From: JASSUD01 sp031963405
GTDB taxonomy: Bacteria; Pseudomonadota; Gammaproteobacteria; Burkholderiales; Burkholderiaceae
DNA: 64,000 nt
Direction of reading: 5' to 3'
Assembly: GCA_031963405.1 (NCBI GenBank)
Contig: JASSUJ010000001.1
Location: 1,116,001 to 1,180,000 of the forward strand
The notes under the pieces were generated by a model, which worked only from the letters and a program-made list of their open reading frames with translations, was not told where the DNA came from and did not search any database. A program made the translations under genes and the position numbers. Below, one piece after another: positions 16,692-24,049 of this stretch (position 1 is the stretch's first letter; every line of letters begins with the position of its first letter).

Positions 16692-18335
16692 ATGAGTGCT
16701 GATCCTTTTGTATGGAAGCTGGTATTTCTTGGTGACTCGCTTTCAGGTCAGGAACTACACCTGCCTGATGGCGAGCTCACCCTCGGCGCCGGACCTCAAT
16801 GGGATATCAACCTCCGCCTGGATAGACACCAAGACCAGCACTGCATCCTGCGCGTCTCGCAAGAAGATGTTTTTCTCTTGCCATTCAGCATGCCTTGCAA
16901 AATCAACAATCGCCGCATTAGCAAAAAACTAAGCCAAGAGCCCATCCGTCTCCAAGCAGGACAAATCATTAAAATCGGCAGCTGTGCCTTTATCCTCGCA
17001 CGCGCTGGTGAGCATGTTGCCGTTGCGCCTCCAACCAGACATAACTGGCTAAAAATTTTAGGCATTGCTGTGCCAGGAGGCTTGGCTGCAGCCATCCTCG
17101 TTACTCTCCTCTACGCTAGTCAAGCGTTGCGTGCCTCCGTCCCAAGTTCTTCGCAAGAGCCCTTTAATTTGGCGCAATATCAACAGGACCTCGAAGCGAC
17201 CGGCCTAACCCACGTTCGCGTCGAACACGACCCAACCGGCGCCCTGACTCTTTCCGGCTCGTGCTGGGAAACCGCTAAGCTCGAACCCTTTTTAAACCAA
17301 TTAATCGAGTCCGGCATCGCCTACCGCAATCAAGTCATGTGCCAGGATGAGTTGCAGCGTAGTGTATCTTATGTCCTGCGCGCTAATGGCTATCAACACG
17401 CACAGGTGACAGCCGGCCCCACTTTAGGTTCCATCGCTATCTCTGGCAGCATGCGGGCCAACAAACAATGGGCTAAAGTCAGCCGTCAGCTCAATCAACT
17501 ACCTGGCCTTAAAGCGTGGTCTGTCACCAACAATGCGGAACAAACCATCGACTCACTCGTCTTAGCTTTGCGTGAAAAAAATCTTCTCTCTCGCCTGAGC
17601 ATTGTCAAGCAAGACGGTACCTTGACCGTCACCGGCCAGCTCCCAAAGGACCAGCGGCAATCCCTGCAGCAAATTCTCGACAGCTATCGACAGCAGCAAC
17701 ACTTGCGTATTGTCTATCAGGATATCCCGGGCGTATTGCCTGCACCATTGATCGCCACCGCTCCAGTGTTCGCAGCCGCCCCCAAACAGATCGAGCAAGC
17801 ACAGACTGAAACAGCTAATGATGATCTACTAGCCGGACTATTCCGCTCAGCTAGCTTGCTTTCAGGATGGCTTGGTTTGACTGAAAAAGCAGGTTATTGG
17901 AGCTTGAAAGCACTGAATACTAAATTGCAGGGGCAAGGAGTCAGTGAAGAGTATGTGGCGCTGATGAGCCGTCGCTACGGCGTGCCGCTGCCGCTCGCGC
18001 TCAAAATTATTTGGATTGAATCACGCGGCAGACATACTGGAGCAGATGGGAATATCTTAACTTCGCCTAAAGGAGCGCTCGGCATTATGCAGTTAATGCC
18101 ACGCACAGCGAAGGAACTTCATGTCAACCCACTGGATGTACAGGACAATATCCGAGGTGGATTGATGTATTTAGCGCAGTTGTCACGTAAATATAAAGGC
18201 AACTGGGAAAAAGTAGTGGCTGCCTATAATTGGGGACAAGGCAACCTCGATCTCGCCCTCTCTCGGCATGGAGAAAAGTGGCAACGTGCGCTACCTCGAG
18301 AAAGCACCGAGTACTTAACTCAAGTGCGTAATTGA
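16692..18335 (+). CDS. SctD-lytic transglycosylase fusion (second SctD copy with C-terminal SLT domain)
   Basis: The first about 350 residues repeat SctD copy 1 almost residue for residue: FHA-like domain, transmembrane helix at about 124-146, and three BON-like periplasmic segments including GAYRNQVMCQD-type and TAGPTLGSIAISG sequence. Where copy 1 has its normal C-terminal segment, this 547-residue protein has an Ala-rich linker (about 350-375), a helical region, and a goose-type SLT domain at about 425-545. The catalytic glutamate is in IIWIESRGR; GALGIMQLMPRTAKEL and VAAYNWGQGN follow. The predicted topology puts the SLT domain in the periplasm. Separate SLT proteins such as IagB and EtgA open peptidoglycan for injectisomes; the fusion would tether that activity to the inner ring. 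A decayed IS5 transposase begins directly after the stop, so the C-terminus may be trimmed. Confidence 0.85.
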   Translation: MSADPFVWKLVFLGDSLSGQELHLPDGELTLGAGPQWDINLRLDRHQDQHCILRVSQEDVFLLPFSMPCKINNRRISKKLSQEPIRLQAGQIIKIGSCAFILARAGEHVAVAPPTRHNWLKILGIAVPGGLAAAILVTLLYASQALRASVPSSSQEPFNLAQYQQDLEATGLTHVRVEHDPTGALTLSGSCWETAKLEPFLNQLIESGIAYRNQVMCQDELQRSVSYVLRANGYQHAQVTAGPTLGSIAISGSMRANKQWAKVSRQLNQLPGLKAWSVTNNAEQTIDSLVLALREKNLLSRLSIVKQDGTLTVTGQLPKDQRQSLQQILDSYRQQQHLRIVYQDIPGVLPAPLIATAPVFAAAPKQIEQAQTETANDDLLAGLFRSASLLSGWLGLTEKAGYWSLKALNTKLQGQGVSEEYVALMSRRYGVPLPLALKIIWIESRGRHTGADGNILTSPKGALGIMQLMPRTAKELHVNPLDVQDNIRGGLMYLAQLSRKYKGNWEKVVAAYNWGQGNLDLALSRHGEKWQRALPRESTEYLTQVRN

Positions 18336-18351
18336 TTGTTGTAAGGCGTAT

Positions 18352-18841
18352 CGACGTACGATAGTTCGCGCACACTAGCATAGTGCTGGCGCAGTAAAAA
18401 AACGACGAAGATCCAGCCATTGGGCACAGCGGAGAGGAATTAAGCACCAAAATTCATACAGTTGTCGATGCACTAGGCAATCCAACGAGCTTCGTGCTGT
18501 CTGGTGGGCAAACTGGTGATGTGGACGGCGCAGAGAAAATTTTCTCCTTGGTGCACGCACAAGCCATCATTGCGGACAAAACCTACGATGCTGATATCCG
18601 GGTTATCGAACCTTTACAGCGCGTTGGCAGAACAGTCGTGACTCCTTCTAAGCGTTCTCGCACTATGCCGCGTTTTTACGATCGATATCTGTATAAAGCG
18701 CACCACTTGACCCAGAATTTCTTTTGTAAACTCAAGCAATTCCGCGTCATCGCTACACGATACGACAAAACTGCTCCCCCCTCCTGTCTGCTATTTCTCT
18801 TGCCTCTGCCGCTATTTGGCTTAATTGAGCGCACGCCCTAA
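18352..18841 (+). pseudogene. Decayed IS5-family transposase fragment
   Basis: Read across frames, this is the C-terminal two thirds of an IS5-type DDE transposase. STIVRAH, a TAG at 18376-18378, and HSAGA are followed by a frameshift at the A-run near 18396. Then come ELSTKIHTVVDALGNP, KTYDADIRV, a KRSRTMPRFYDRYLYKA-type segment, LTQNFFCKLKQFRVIATRYDK, and a second frameshift before the canonical SAISLASAAIWLN end. The N-terminal part and the inverted repeats are not seen. One stop and two frameshifts mean it is dead. It abuts the end of the SctD-SLT gene. Confidence 0.85.
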
Positions 18842-18861
18842 GATAATCACTATCTCATTTA

Positions 18862-18867
18862 TATAAT
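18862..18867 (+). promoter_or_regulatory. Possible -10 box of the effector candidate
   Basis: A perfect TATAAT lies in the AT-rich spacer before the 18977 gene. A convincing -35 box is not visible upstream in the IS remnant, so the call is weak. A hairpin with ATGCTTTT / AAAAGCAT arms (18908-18930) would lie in the leader. Confidence 0.35.
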
Positions 18868-18976
18868 GTTTTTACTGTAATGATGGATATAAATTGGAAG
18901 GGTATAAATGCTTTTGATTTAAAAAAGCATAAATTATTTGTCTGTTATTTGTTCATCACAATAGGACAGGAAAATC

Positions 18977-20917
18977 ATGAACCCTATCTCTAGCGCATCA
19001 GTAGGCTCATCTTCTCAACAAACTCGCTCATGGCTTGTACAAGAAGGAGAAGGAAGTAGGCCTAGAAAAGAACAAGTAACAGATATTGAAGATTATTCAG
19101 ATTCATGCCAATCATCAGAATCGGAGGCTAGTGAAGAGCATGTTCTCTTAACTGACCATAACCGAAAAGTAGGAAAATACAAAAAAAACTTGCAAGCCAC
19201 CAAAGCAACCGTTTTAGCCTTGGAGAGGGAAGTAATAACTACGCAACTGGACGCGTCGAAGGGAAAAGACATAGACACAAAGTATGACGCGACAATACAA
19301 GATTACGTCACAACAACAGACACAGACTCTGTACGAATACACAAAAAATCTCCCTCACCTTGGCGCCGCGCTGAGAAATTACAGCAAAAACTTACTGCTA
19401 CAGAAGAAGAAAACGCCGCTTTAAACAAAGCGCTAGAGGCTAAAGACGAAGAGCTACGCTTGTTTAAAAGTCAAAAAAATGAAAATCAAGAACAAAAATT
19501 ACGCTCAAAAAAGCAGGGCAATCTGATCAACTCTGCGCATTCTCCGTTAAAGCGCATCAATATCTATTTTGATAGTCTAAAAAATCATAATCTAATAAAA
19601 CAAACCCTGCTTCAGCTAGTTACAGGCATCGTGCTCATTAATAAGAAAGCAGGAAAACCCTTATCTCACCTACCTGATTGTGATGCTTTGGAGATACACA
19701 AACTACTAGAGATCGTTGGAGCTTGGAGCGGTGGATATAGAAATACAGAGATTGATCGTTTAGATTTGAGTGAGCACTATAGAAAAATTCAAGCATGCCT
19801 TCAAGATATTGGGATGGAATCAGACATTGATTATATTAATGAAGAAATTCTTACTGCTATAAGAGGACAGTTTGATAGCGATAAGCGAGGGAATATTGTC
19901 GTACAGTTAGACGATGCAATAGGATCACTTGGCCTGGATAGCGAAGATTATCTTCAAAACAAGCACAAACACAATGCAGCCTGTACTATTGAAATAGCAT
20001 TAATAGGTTGCTTCTCTGCACTGGGTAATACACGTGAGATGCCCGCATCATTTCCACTCATGCATGCAGCATGTACTGCACAAGATAAAAAAAAGCTGAT
20101 AGGAAATTTAAGGGCCCTATATCAAAAATATGATGGCTTACAAATCAGAAATACAATTGACTCCTCCTTAGGACGTATCAATTCCTATTTCGACAGCCTG
20201 GTAAAATTACATCCACTAAAGCAGGCCATACTTCATGTATTCACAGGCATTGTGTTACACAGTAAAAAAGTAGGGGAATCTTTATCTGACTTAGCCAATC
20301 AAGAGATTGGCGAACTATATAAGCTCATATCAGATAGCTTATATTATATGGATTGGATCGACCGCAATCCTAAGCGTGGAGAAATTAACGGGTGGAGCTT
20401 CAGTAAACACTATGAAAAAATTAAAGCTTGCTTGGAACAAATTGGGCCAGAATCAGACATTCAATTTATAAGTGCAAATATTTCTTCAGAGATAGAAAAG
20501 CAATTTAATATTGATAAGATATGGCAATTACGTTCTGACATACGAGAGCTTATTCAAAAAGTTCCACGATTTGCTTTGAACGAGCATGAGCATAATAGCG
20601 ATTGCGAAATGGATACAAGCGATGCCTTTGGCGGATGTCTAGCGTTCTTTTCTTCTCATTATTCAATATTATGTACTCAGCAAGAGATAGAAAATCTGAG
20701 CGTCAAATTCAGCAGCCTATATAAAAAATACTCTAATTTAAAGCAAAGGCAGACGATCCGTTTCCAAACGAGAGCTGACAGCGAAATAGCAAATCAAGAA
20801 GAGCAGCCCTCGTCATCTAGAGATGAAGAAGTACCTGAACATTTAGAAAGTGCGGCTGCTTCATCAAACACTCCATTGCTCGGTCAAAAGACAGCTATTA
20901 TTTTTAAATATATTTAG
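18977..20917 (+). CDS. Candidate T3SS effector with two tandem about 200-residue repeats
   Basis: I do not recognise this 646-residue protein. The first 60 residues are Ser/Glu-rich and disordered, like a type III secretion leader. About 65-175 is charged and partly coiled coil (RAEKLQQKLTATEEENAALN). Then come two homologous units, about 191-395 and 398-595. Both have R-I-N-x-YFDSL, TGIVL with K-K-x-G, SxHYxKIxACLxxIG, ESDI, a His/Cys-bearing HxHNxxC segment, and a LYxKY end. The tail is acidic and Ser-rich. The gene is visibly richer in A and T than its neighbours. It has a good Shine-Dalgarno sequence (CAGGAAAATCATG), its own spacer, and lies between the secretin block and the regulator. 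An injected effector is inference from place and composition. Confidence 0.6.
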   Translation: MNPISSASVGSSSQQTRSWLVQEGEGSRPRKEQVTDIEDYSDSCQSSESEASEEHVLLTDHNRKVGKYKKNLQATKATVLALEREVITTQLDASKGKDIDTKYDATIQDYVTTTDTDSVRIHKKSPSPWRRAEKLQQKLTATEEENAALNKALEAKDEELRLFKSQKNENQEQKLRSKKQGNLINSAHSPLKRINIYFDSLKNHNLIKQTLLQLVTGIVLINKKAGKPLSHLPDCDALEIHKLLEIVGAWSGGYRNTEIDRLDLSEHYRKIQACLQDIGMESDIDYINEEILTAIRGQFDSDKRGNIVVQLDDAIGSLGLDSEDYLQNKHKHNAACTIEIALIGCFSALGNTREMPASFPLMHAACTAQDKKKLIGNLRALYQKYDGLQIRNTIDSSLGRINSYFDSLVKLHPLKQAILHVFTGIVLHSKKVGESLSDLANQEIGELYKLISDSLYYMDWIDRNPKRGEINGWSFSKHYEKIKACLEQIGPESDIQFISANISSEIEKQFNIDKIWQLRSDIRELIQKVPRFALNEHEHNSDCEMDTSDAFGGCLAFFSSHYSILCTQQEIENLSVKFSSLYKKYSNLKQRQTIRFQTRADSEIANQEEQPSSSRDEEVPEHLESAAASSNTPLLGQKTAIIFKYI

Positions 20918-20940
20918 GGTGTGTCCTCAATTTAAAAAAA

Positions 20941-20990
20941 TGAAGTGCCCCAAAAAGTTGGATACCGATCTGACTATTTGGGGCACTTCA
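20941..20990. mobile_element. 50-base remnant of an IS3-type element (both ends only)
   Basis: TGAAGTGCCCCAAA at 20941-20954 is exactly mirrored by TTTGGGGCACTTCA at 20977-20990. The left side continues AAGTTGGAT, as in many IS3/IS150-group left ends. This looks like two terminal inverted repeats with the transposase deleted. It may also serve as a terminator for the gene ending at 20917. Confidence 0.45.
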
Positions 20991-20993
20991 CAT

Positions 20994-21034
20994 GCTGCCG
21001 TGGTAGTTGGGATATTGTTTTAAGATCGGTTATG
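20994..21034. repeat. Short dispersed repeat (family E), copy 1
   Basis: GGTAGTTGGGATATTGTTTT followed by a GGTTATG-type segment matches 37910-37955 and, more loosely, 40340-40400. Function unknown. The remaining 21035-21232 shows no gene. Confidence 0.4.
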
Positions 21035-21232
21035 CTGTGCAAAATCGCCCACGCAAGCGGTAGATAAGTACAGCGAGCGAGGGCGACAAAGAGGCGGCTC
21101 ATTCGAAGAATGAGCTAGCGCACTGCTCCGTGTTAGTGTGCTCGGCTCGCATTTTTTCAACAGTGCTTAACACTGTTTTTTAGCTTACCAAGCAACACTT
21201 TGAGCAGGTTTTTATAGATCTGCGGCTATCTT

Positions 21233-21892
21233 TTACAAAATATCATCGCTCAACAAGCCAAGCCGATAAGCCCAACGCGTTAATTCAGCCGCATTATGCG
21301 CATCTAATTTTTGCATTAGATTGAGCCGATGCGTTTCCACCGTTTTAGGACTCACCACTAACACCTCAGCAATCAGCCGATTGGGGTTACCCTGCGCCAC
21401 TAATTTCAGCACTTGCTTCTCGCGTGCTGTTAACGCATGGTGCGTATTTTTAGCTGGGTCAGTGGTTAGTGCCTCAATCTGCGTTTCATCAAGGGCCGGG
21501 TCTAAATAGAGCCTGCCTTGAATCACTGCTTCAATCGCACTCAGCAACTCTTTCTTGCCGCTGCGCTTGAGTACATAACCTGATGCGCCAGCATTCAACG
21601 CCTCGGCAGCACGCACTTCAGTCGCAGTAGCGGTGAGCGCCAAAATCCTAATTTCTGGAAAGCGACGGTGAATTTGTCGAATGGCTTCGATTCCGTCAAG
21701 CTCAGGAAGACTCAAATCCATCAAAACAATCGATGGTTGAATCGAGCGACATAATGTGATGGCATCCCGCCCATCTGCTGCTTCAGCGACAACTGTAACG
21801 TTTGGGATTTCGTTGAGCAAAATGCGCAAACCTTCACGCATTAAACTATGATCATCAACGATTAGAACTGTGCAAGATGCGCCGGCAACCAT
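21233..21892 (-). CDS. NarL/FixJ-family response regulator (SsrB-like)
   Basis: This 219-residue two-domain regulator has a receiver (about 7-125) with acidic pocket VDDH, phospho-acceptor Asp59 in VLMDLSLPELDG, Thr in LALTATAT, and Lys in VLKRSGKKEL. A LuxR-type helix-turn-helix at about 152-212 has LTAREKQVLKLVAQG and VSPKTVETHRLNLMQKL. It is divergent from the needle operon and is the only regulator in the island. The likely phosphodonor is the SsrA-like kinase at 4060-7140, a pairing known from SPI-2 but inferred here. Other NarL-type regulators have the same domains, so SsrB orthology is not proven. Confidence 0.88.
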   Translation of the reverse strand: MVAGASCTVLIVDDHSLMREGLRILLNEIPNVTVVAEAADGRDAITLCRSIQPSIVLMDLSLPELDGIEAIRQIHRRFPEIRILALTATATEVRAAEALNAGASGYVLKRSGKKELLSAIEAVIQGRLYLDPALDETQIEALTTDPAKNTHHALTAREKQVLKLVAQGNPNRLIAEVLVVSPKTVETHRLNLMQKLDAHNAAELTRWAYRLGLLSDDIL

Positions 21893-22257
21893 GCGTTTCC
21901 CCTATTTTCGATTCCAATCCATTACTCCTTTTTGCTTGCCTCAACACTGCCTTCATTGTCTTATGGCGCAGCCTTGACTAAGTAGAGCGGTAATTTCTTT
22001 GTGATTAAAACCTTAAAAAATCTTGTGCTAAGAACGAAATCAATGATTATCTATGATTTTGAATTTGTCTGGCAATCAACTTATAAGGGCGAAGTATATA
22101 AGCCTTTGTCTGATTCTTCACTAATTTCAGCAAAAGCTGAGCCGAGTATTTATCTGAATTCTTTTTAGGAACAAATAAAAAGCAGCTAGGCTGAAGTAGC
22201 TACCACAAAAAAACTACAAATGCAGATTGGCTTTGCTTATCAGGGATTAGCCTGTTA

Positions 22258-22263
22258 TATAAT
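22258..22263 (+). promoter_or_regulatory. Possible -10 box of the needle/export operon
   Basis: TATAAT occurs about 100 bases before sctF in the 467-base divergent spacer (21893-22359). A weak TTGCTT at 22233-22238 is the best upstream hexamer, with slightly long spacing. Activation by the divergent regulator would fit a poor -35 box. Confidence 0.35.
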
Positions 22264-22333
22264 CCGGTCCTTATCCTATGCTCATTTTCATGGTAAAGCA
22301 GCTACCTTAGCGCTCTTCCGATTATGAGTTGAT

Positions 22334-22346
22334 CGACACAGTGTCG
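22334..22346. promoter_or_regulatory. Perfect palindrome CGACACAGTGTCG just upstream of sctF
   Basis: Two 6-base arms around a single A end 13 bases before the sctF start. It would be in the 5' leader. It may be an operator or a small hairpin near the ribosome site; I see no second copy in front of the other T3SS blocks. Confidence 0.35.
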
Positions 22347-22359
22347 TAGAGAGAACAAG

Positions 22360-22581
22360 ATGGATTTAGATAGCATTGCACAATTCACCGGCCCTCTAAT
22401 GCAAGAGAGCCTAGCTCTAGCAGAGAATGCGATGTCTAACGCCAAACCCGGAGATCCTATGGCTGCCCAGCAAGCTCAGCGGCATATAGCGATGTACCAG
22501 GTCTGGTTTAATCTCAATACCGAGATGATTAGCCTGTTTAAAAATCTGAATTTGAAAGCCATACAGGGCATCAATTCATAA
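22360..22581 (+). CDS. sctF: Needle subunit SctF (SsaG/EscF-like)
   Basis: This 73-residue helical protein is the right size for needle subunits (70-85 residues). A central loop, KPGDPMAAQQAQ, separates two amphipathic helices. The C-terminal helix MISLFKNLNLKAIQGIN resembles the IKxM/LK...I end of SsaG, as recalled. Polymerised SctF forms the hollow needle. It is the first gene of the export block and its TAA overlaps the ATG of the next gene, as ssaG is followed by ssaH in SPI-2. Confidence 0.8.
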   Translation: MDLDSIAQFTGPLMQESLALAENAMSNAKPGDPMAAQQAQRHIAMYQVWFNLNTEMISLFKNLNLKAIQGINS

Positions 22582-22877
22582 TGCAGCAGAAACAGCTGAA
22601 CCGCGATGTGGCCCGCCTGATCGTCGAGGCGGCGATGGCAGCGCCAAGCTACGGGCTGATCTCACACGCCAAAGCACTGCTCTCAGCATTTCCGGTACTG
22701 CATCTAAACCGCGAAACAAGGGCCATATCACGTGCGTTTGTTTATTTCGGCTTGCACCGCCCGCGCACAGCATTAACTGCGCTAAATGGCATTAAAAGTG
22801 AAGAAGCGCAGACCTTGCGTACCCTCATTAACGCTTATTTAGAGCAAGCTGAGCTCAAAAAGAGCGCGTTTAACTAG
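22581..22877 (+). CDS. sctG: SsaH/YscG-like needle chaperone
   Basis: This 98-residue protein has TPR-like helical pairs (AKALLSAFPVLHLNRETRAI, ALTALNGIKSEEAQTLRTLI). YscG-type proteins, together with YscE-type partners, bind the needle subunit before export; an SsaE-like partner is encoded at 13955-14215. It overlaps sctF by one base (TAATG). Size, fold pattern and place after the needle gene match ssaH. Sequence-level support is modest. Confidence 0.65.
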   Translation: MQQKQLNRDVARLIVEAAMAAPSYGLISHAKALLSAFPVLHLNRETRAISRAFVYFGLHRPRTALTALNGIKSEEAQTLRTLINAYLEQAELKKSAFN

Positions 22878-22980
22878 AGCAGTAAATTAGTACTACAGGA
22901 GGCAGGACTCGGCCATCTGGCATAGTCAAACCTTCCTTAGCCAATCATTGGGTTTATTTTTATATTCATGGAGAACACCC

Positions 22981-23310
22981 GTGGCTCAGCCGATTCTCGA
23001 TATAACAGCTGCCACTGCAGCAGCTGCAACACAATCATCGCAGAATACCGCTATCAATAGCGCGCCATGGCCGGCTATGCAGCCGGACTTTGGTGCGGTT
23101 AGTAGTTTTAATGAGATTTTTGCTGGTACGGCAACGGGCGGTATCGCATTGCAAAAGAAACTTAAATCGATCAGCAAAGACTCTCTTGACCCTCAAGGAA
23201 CGCTCAAGCTTCAAGAGGTAATGGCCAATTTTCAATTTAATACAGAATTGGCCACAAAAATTCTTAGCTTTCTTTCGACAGCACTCAAAACCTTAAATAG
23301 TATGCAATGA
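22981..23310 (+). CDS. sctI: Inner rod protein SctI (SsaI-like)
   Basis: This 109-residue protein ends with two helices (LKLQEVMANFQFNTELATKI, then LSFLSTALKTLNSMQ), as expected of inner rod/adaptor subunits that connect the export gate to the needle. I chose GTG 22981, preceded by GGAGA at eight bases, over an upstream TTG (22948) without a ribosome site. It lies between ssaH-like and sctJ, and its stop codon overlaps the sctJ start (ATGA). Secreted substrate of the same apparatus; length normal for SsaI/PrgJ (about 80-110). Confidence 0.78.
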   Translation: MAQPILDITAATAAAATQSSQNTAINSAPWPAMQPDFGAVSSFNEIFAGTATGGIALQKKLKSISKDSLDPQGTLKLQEVMANFQFNTELATKILSFLSTALKTLNSMQ

Positions 23311-24044
23311 AAAAATACTTAAAATTGTGCTGCTTATTGACGTTAGTTTGCCTGCTCACGGCTTGCAAGGTAGCGCTTTATTCCGAGCTTAACGAAAATG
23401 AAGCTAATCAGATGCTCGCGATCTTGATGGCTAATCGAATTAACGCGTCAAAGGACATCGATAAAGTCAAAGGCTTAACGCTGTCTGTCTCAAAATCGCA
23501 GTTTATTAAAGCCGTTGAGATACTGCGTCAAAATGGCTACCCGAAGCCAAAATATGCATCAGTGATGGATGTGTTTCCAGCCAATCAGCTAGTTTCATCG
23601 CCTGAGCAAGAAAAGGCCAAGGTGCAATATCTCAAAGAGCAGCAGATTGAATCTATGCTCATGAGTATGGAAGGGATAGTGACTGCACACGTAGCCATCG
23701 GCAATGCACAGTCCGAGACCTTGGGCGGCGAAGTAGCTAAATCGACTGTTTCAGTTTTTATTCAATACTCGCCAACCATGAATCTCATCGCTTATCAAGA
23801 ACAGATTCGCGACTTAGTCAGGCAGGGTATTCCGAATATCCCGAACAATAATATTAGTGTTGTGATGATGCCAACTGTCTATCGATATGTGCAGGCGCAA
23901 ACGCAACCCTCTCCTCTACCAAACAAATGGTGGGCCGTGCTTGTGCAAAGTCCAATTTTGTTCGGTACCACCATCGCGCTGCTACTCGCGCTGATTGGCT
24001 CAGCCATCGGCTTTTCGATTTGGCAAACGCGCCGTAACGCTTAA
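23307..24044 (+). CDS. sctJ: Inner-membrane ring lipoprotein SctJ (SsaJ/YscJ/PrgK family)
   Basis: SctJ forms the inner of the two inner-membrane rings. The 245-residue protein has a lipoprotein signal with lipobox LTAC (Cys20). The YscJ core has LYSELNENEANQMLAILM, GLTLSVSKSQFIKAVEILRQNGYP, EQEKAKVQYLKEQQIESMLMSMEG in separate runs, and AHVAIG. A C-terminal transmembrane helix (about 215-237, LFGTTIALLLALIGSAIGF) with a short basic tail completes it. All these are family hallmarks. It overlaps sctI by four bases. Confidence 0.95.
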   Translation: MKKYLKLCCLLTLVCLLTACKVALYSELNENEANQMLAILMANRINASKDIDKVKGLTLSVSKSQFIKAVEILRQNGYPKPKYASVMDVFPANQLVSSPEQEKAKVQYLKEQQIESMLMSMEGIVTAHVAIGNAQSETLGGEVAKSTVSVFIQYSPTMNLIAYQEQIRDLVRQGIPNIPNNNISVVMMPTVYRYVQAQTQPSPLPNKWWAVLVQSPILFGTTIALLLALIGSAIGFSIWQTRRNA

Positions 24045-24049
24045 CTGCA

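Noticed and set aside
16692..18335. Possibility that the fusion is two separate genes
   Set aside because: The frame is continuous from the SctD part through an Ala-rich linker into SLT, with no stop and no ribosome site before the SLT part; a sequencing error cannot be excluded, but nothing in the sequence suggests one.
18494..18841. 115-residue open frame (LSGGQTGDVDG...)
   Set aside because: It is the middle part of a decayed IS5 transposase that extends upstream with a stop and a frameshift, and loses frame again before its normal end; annotated as a pseudogene.
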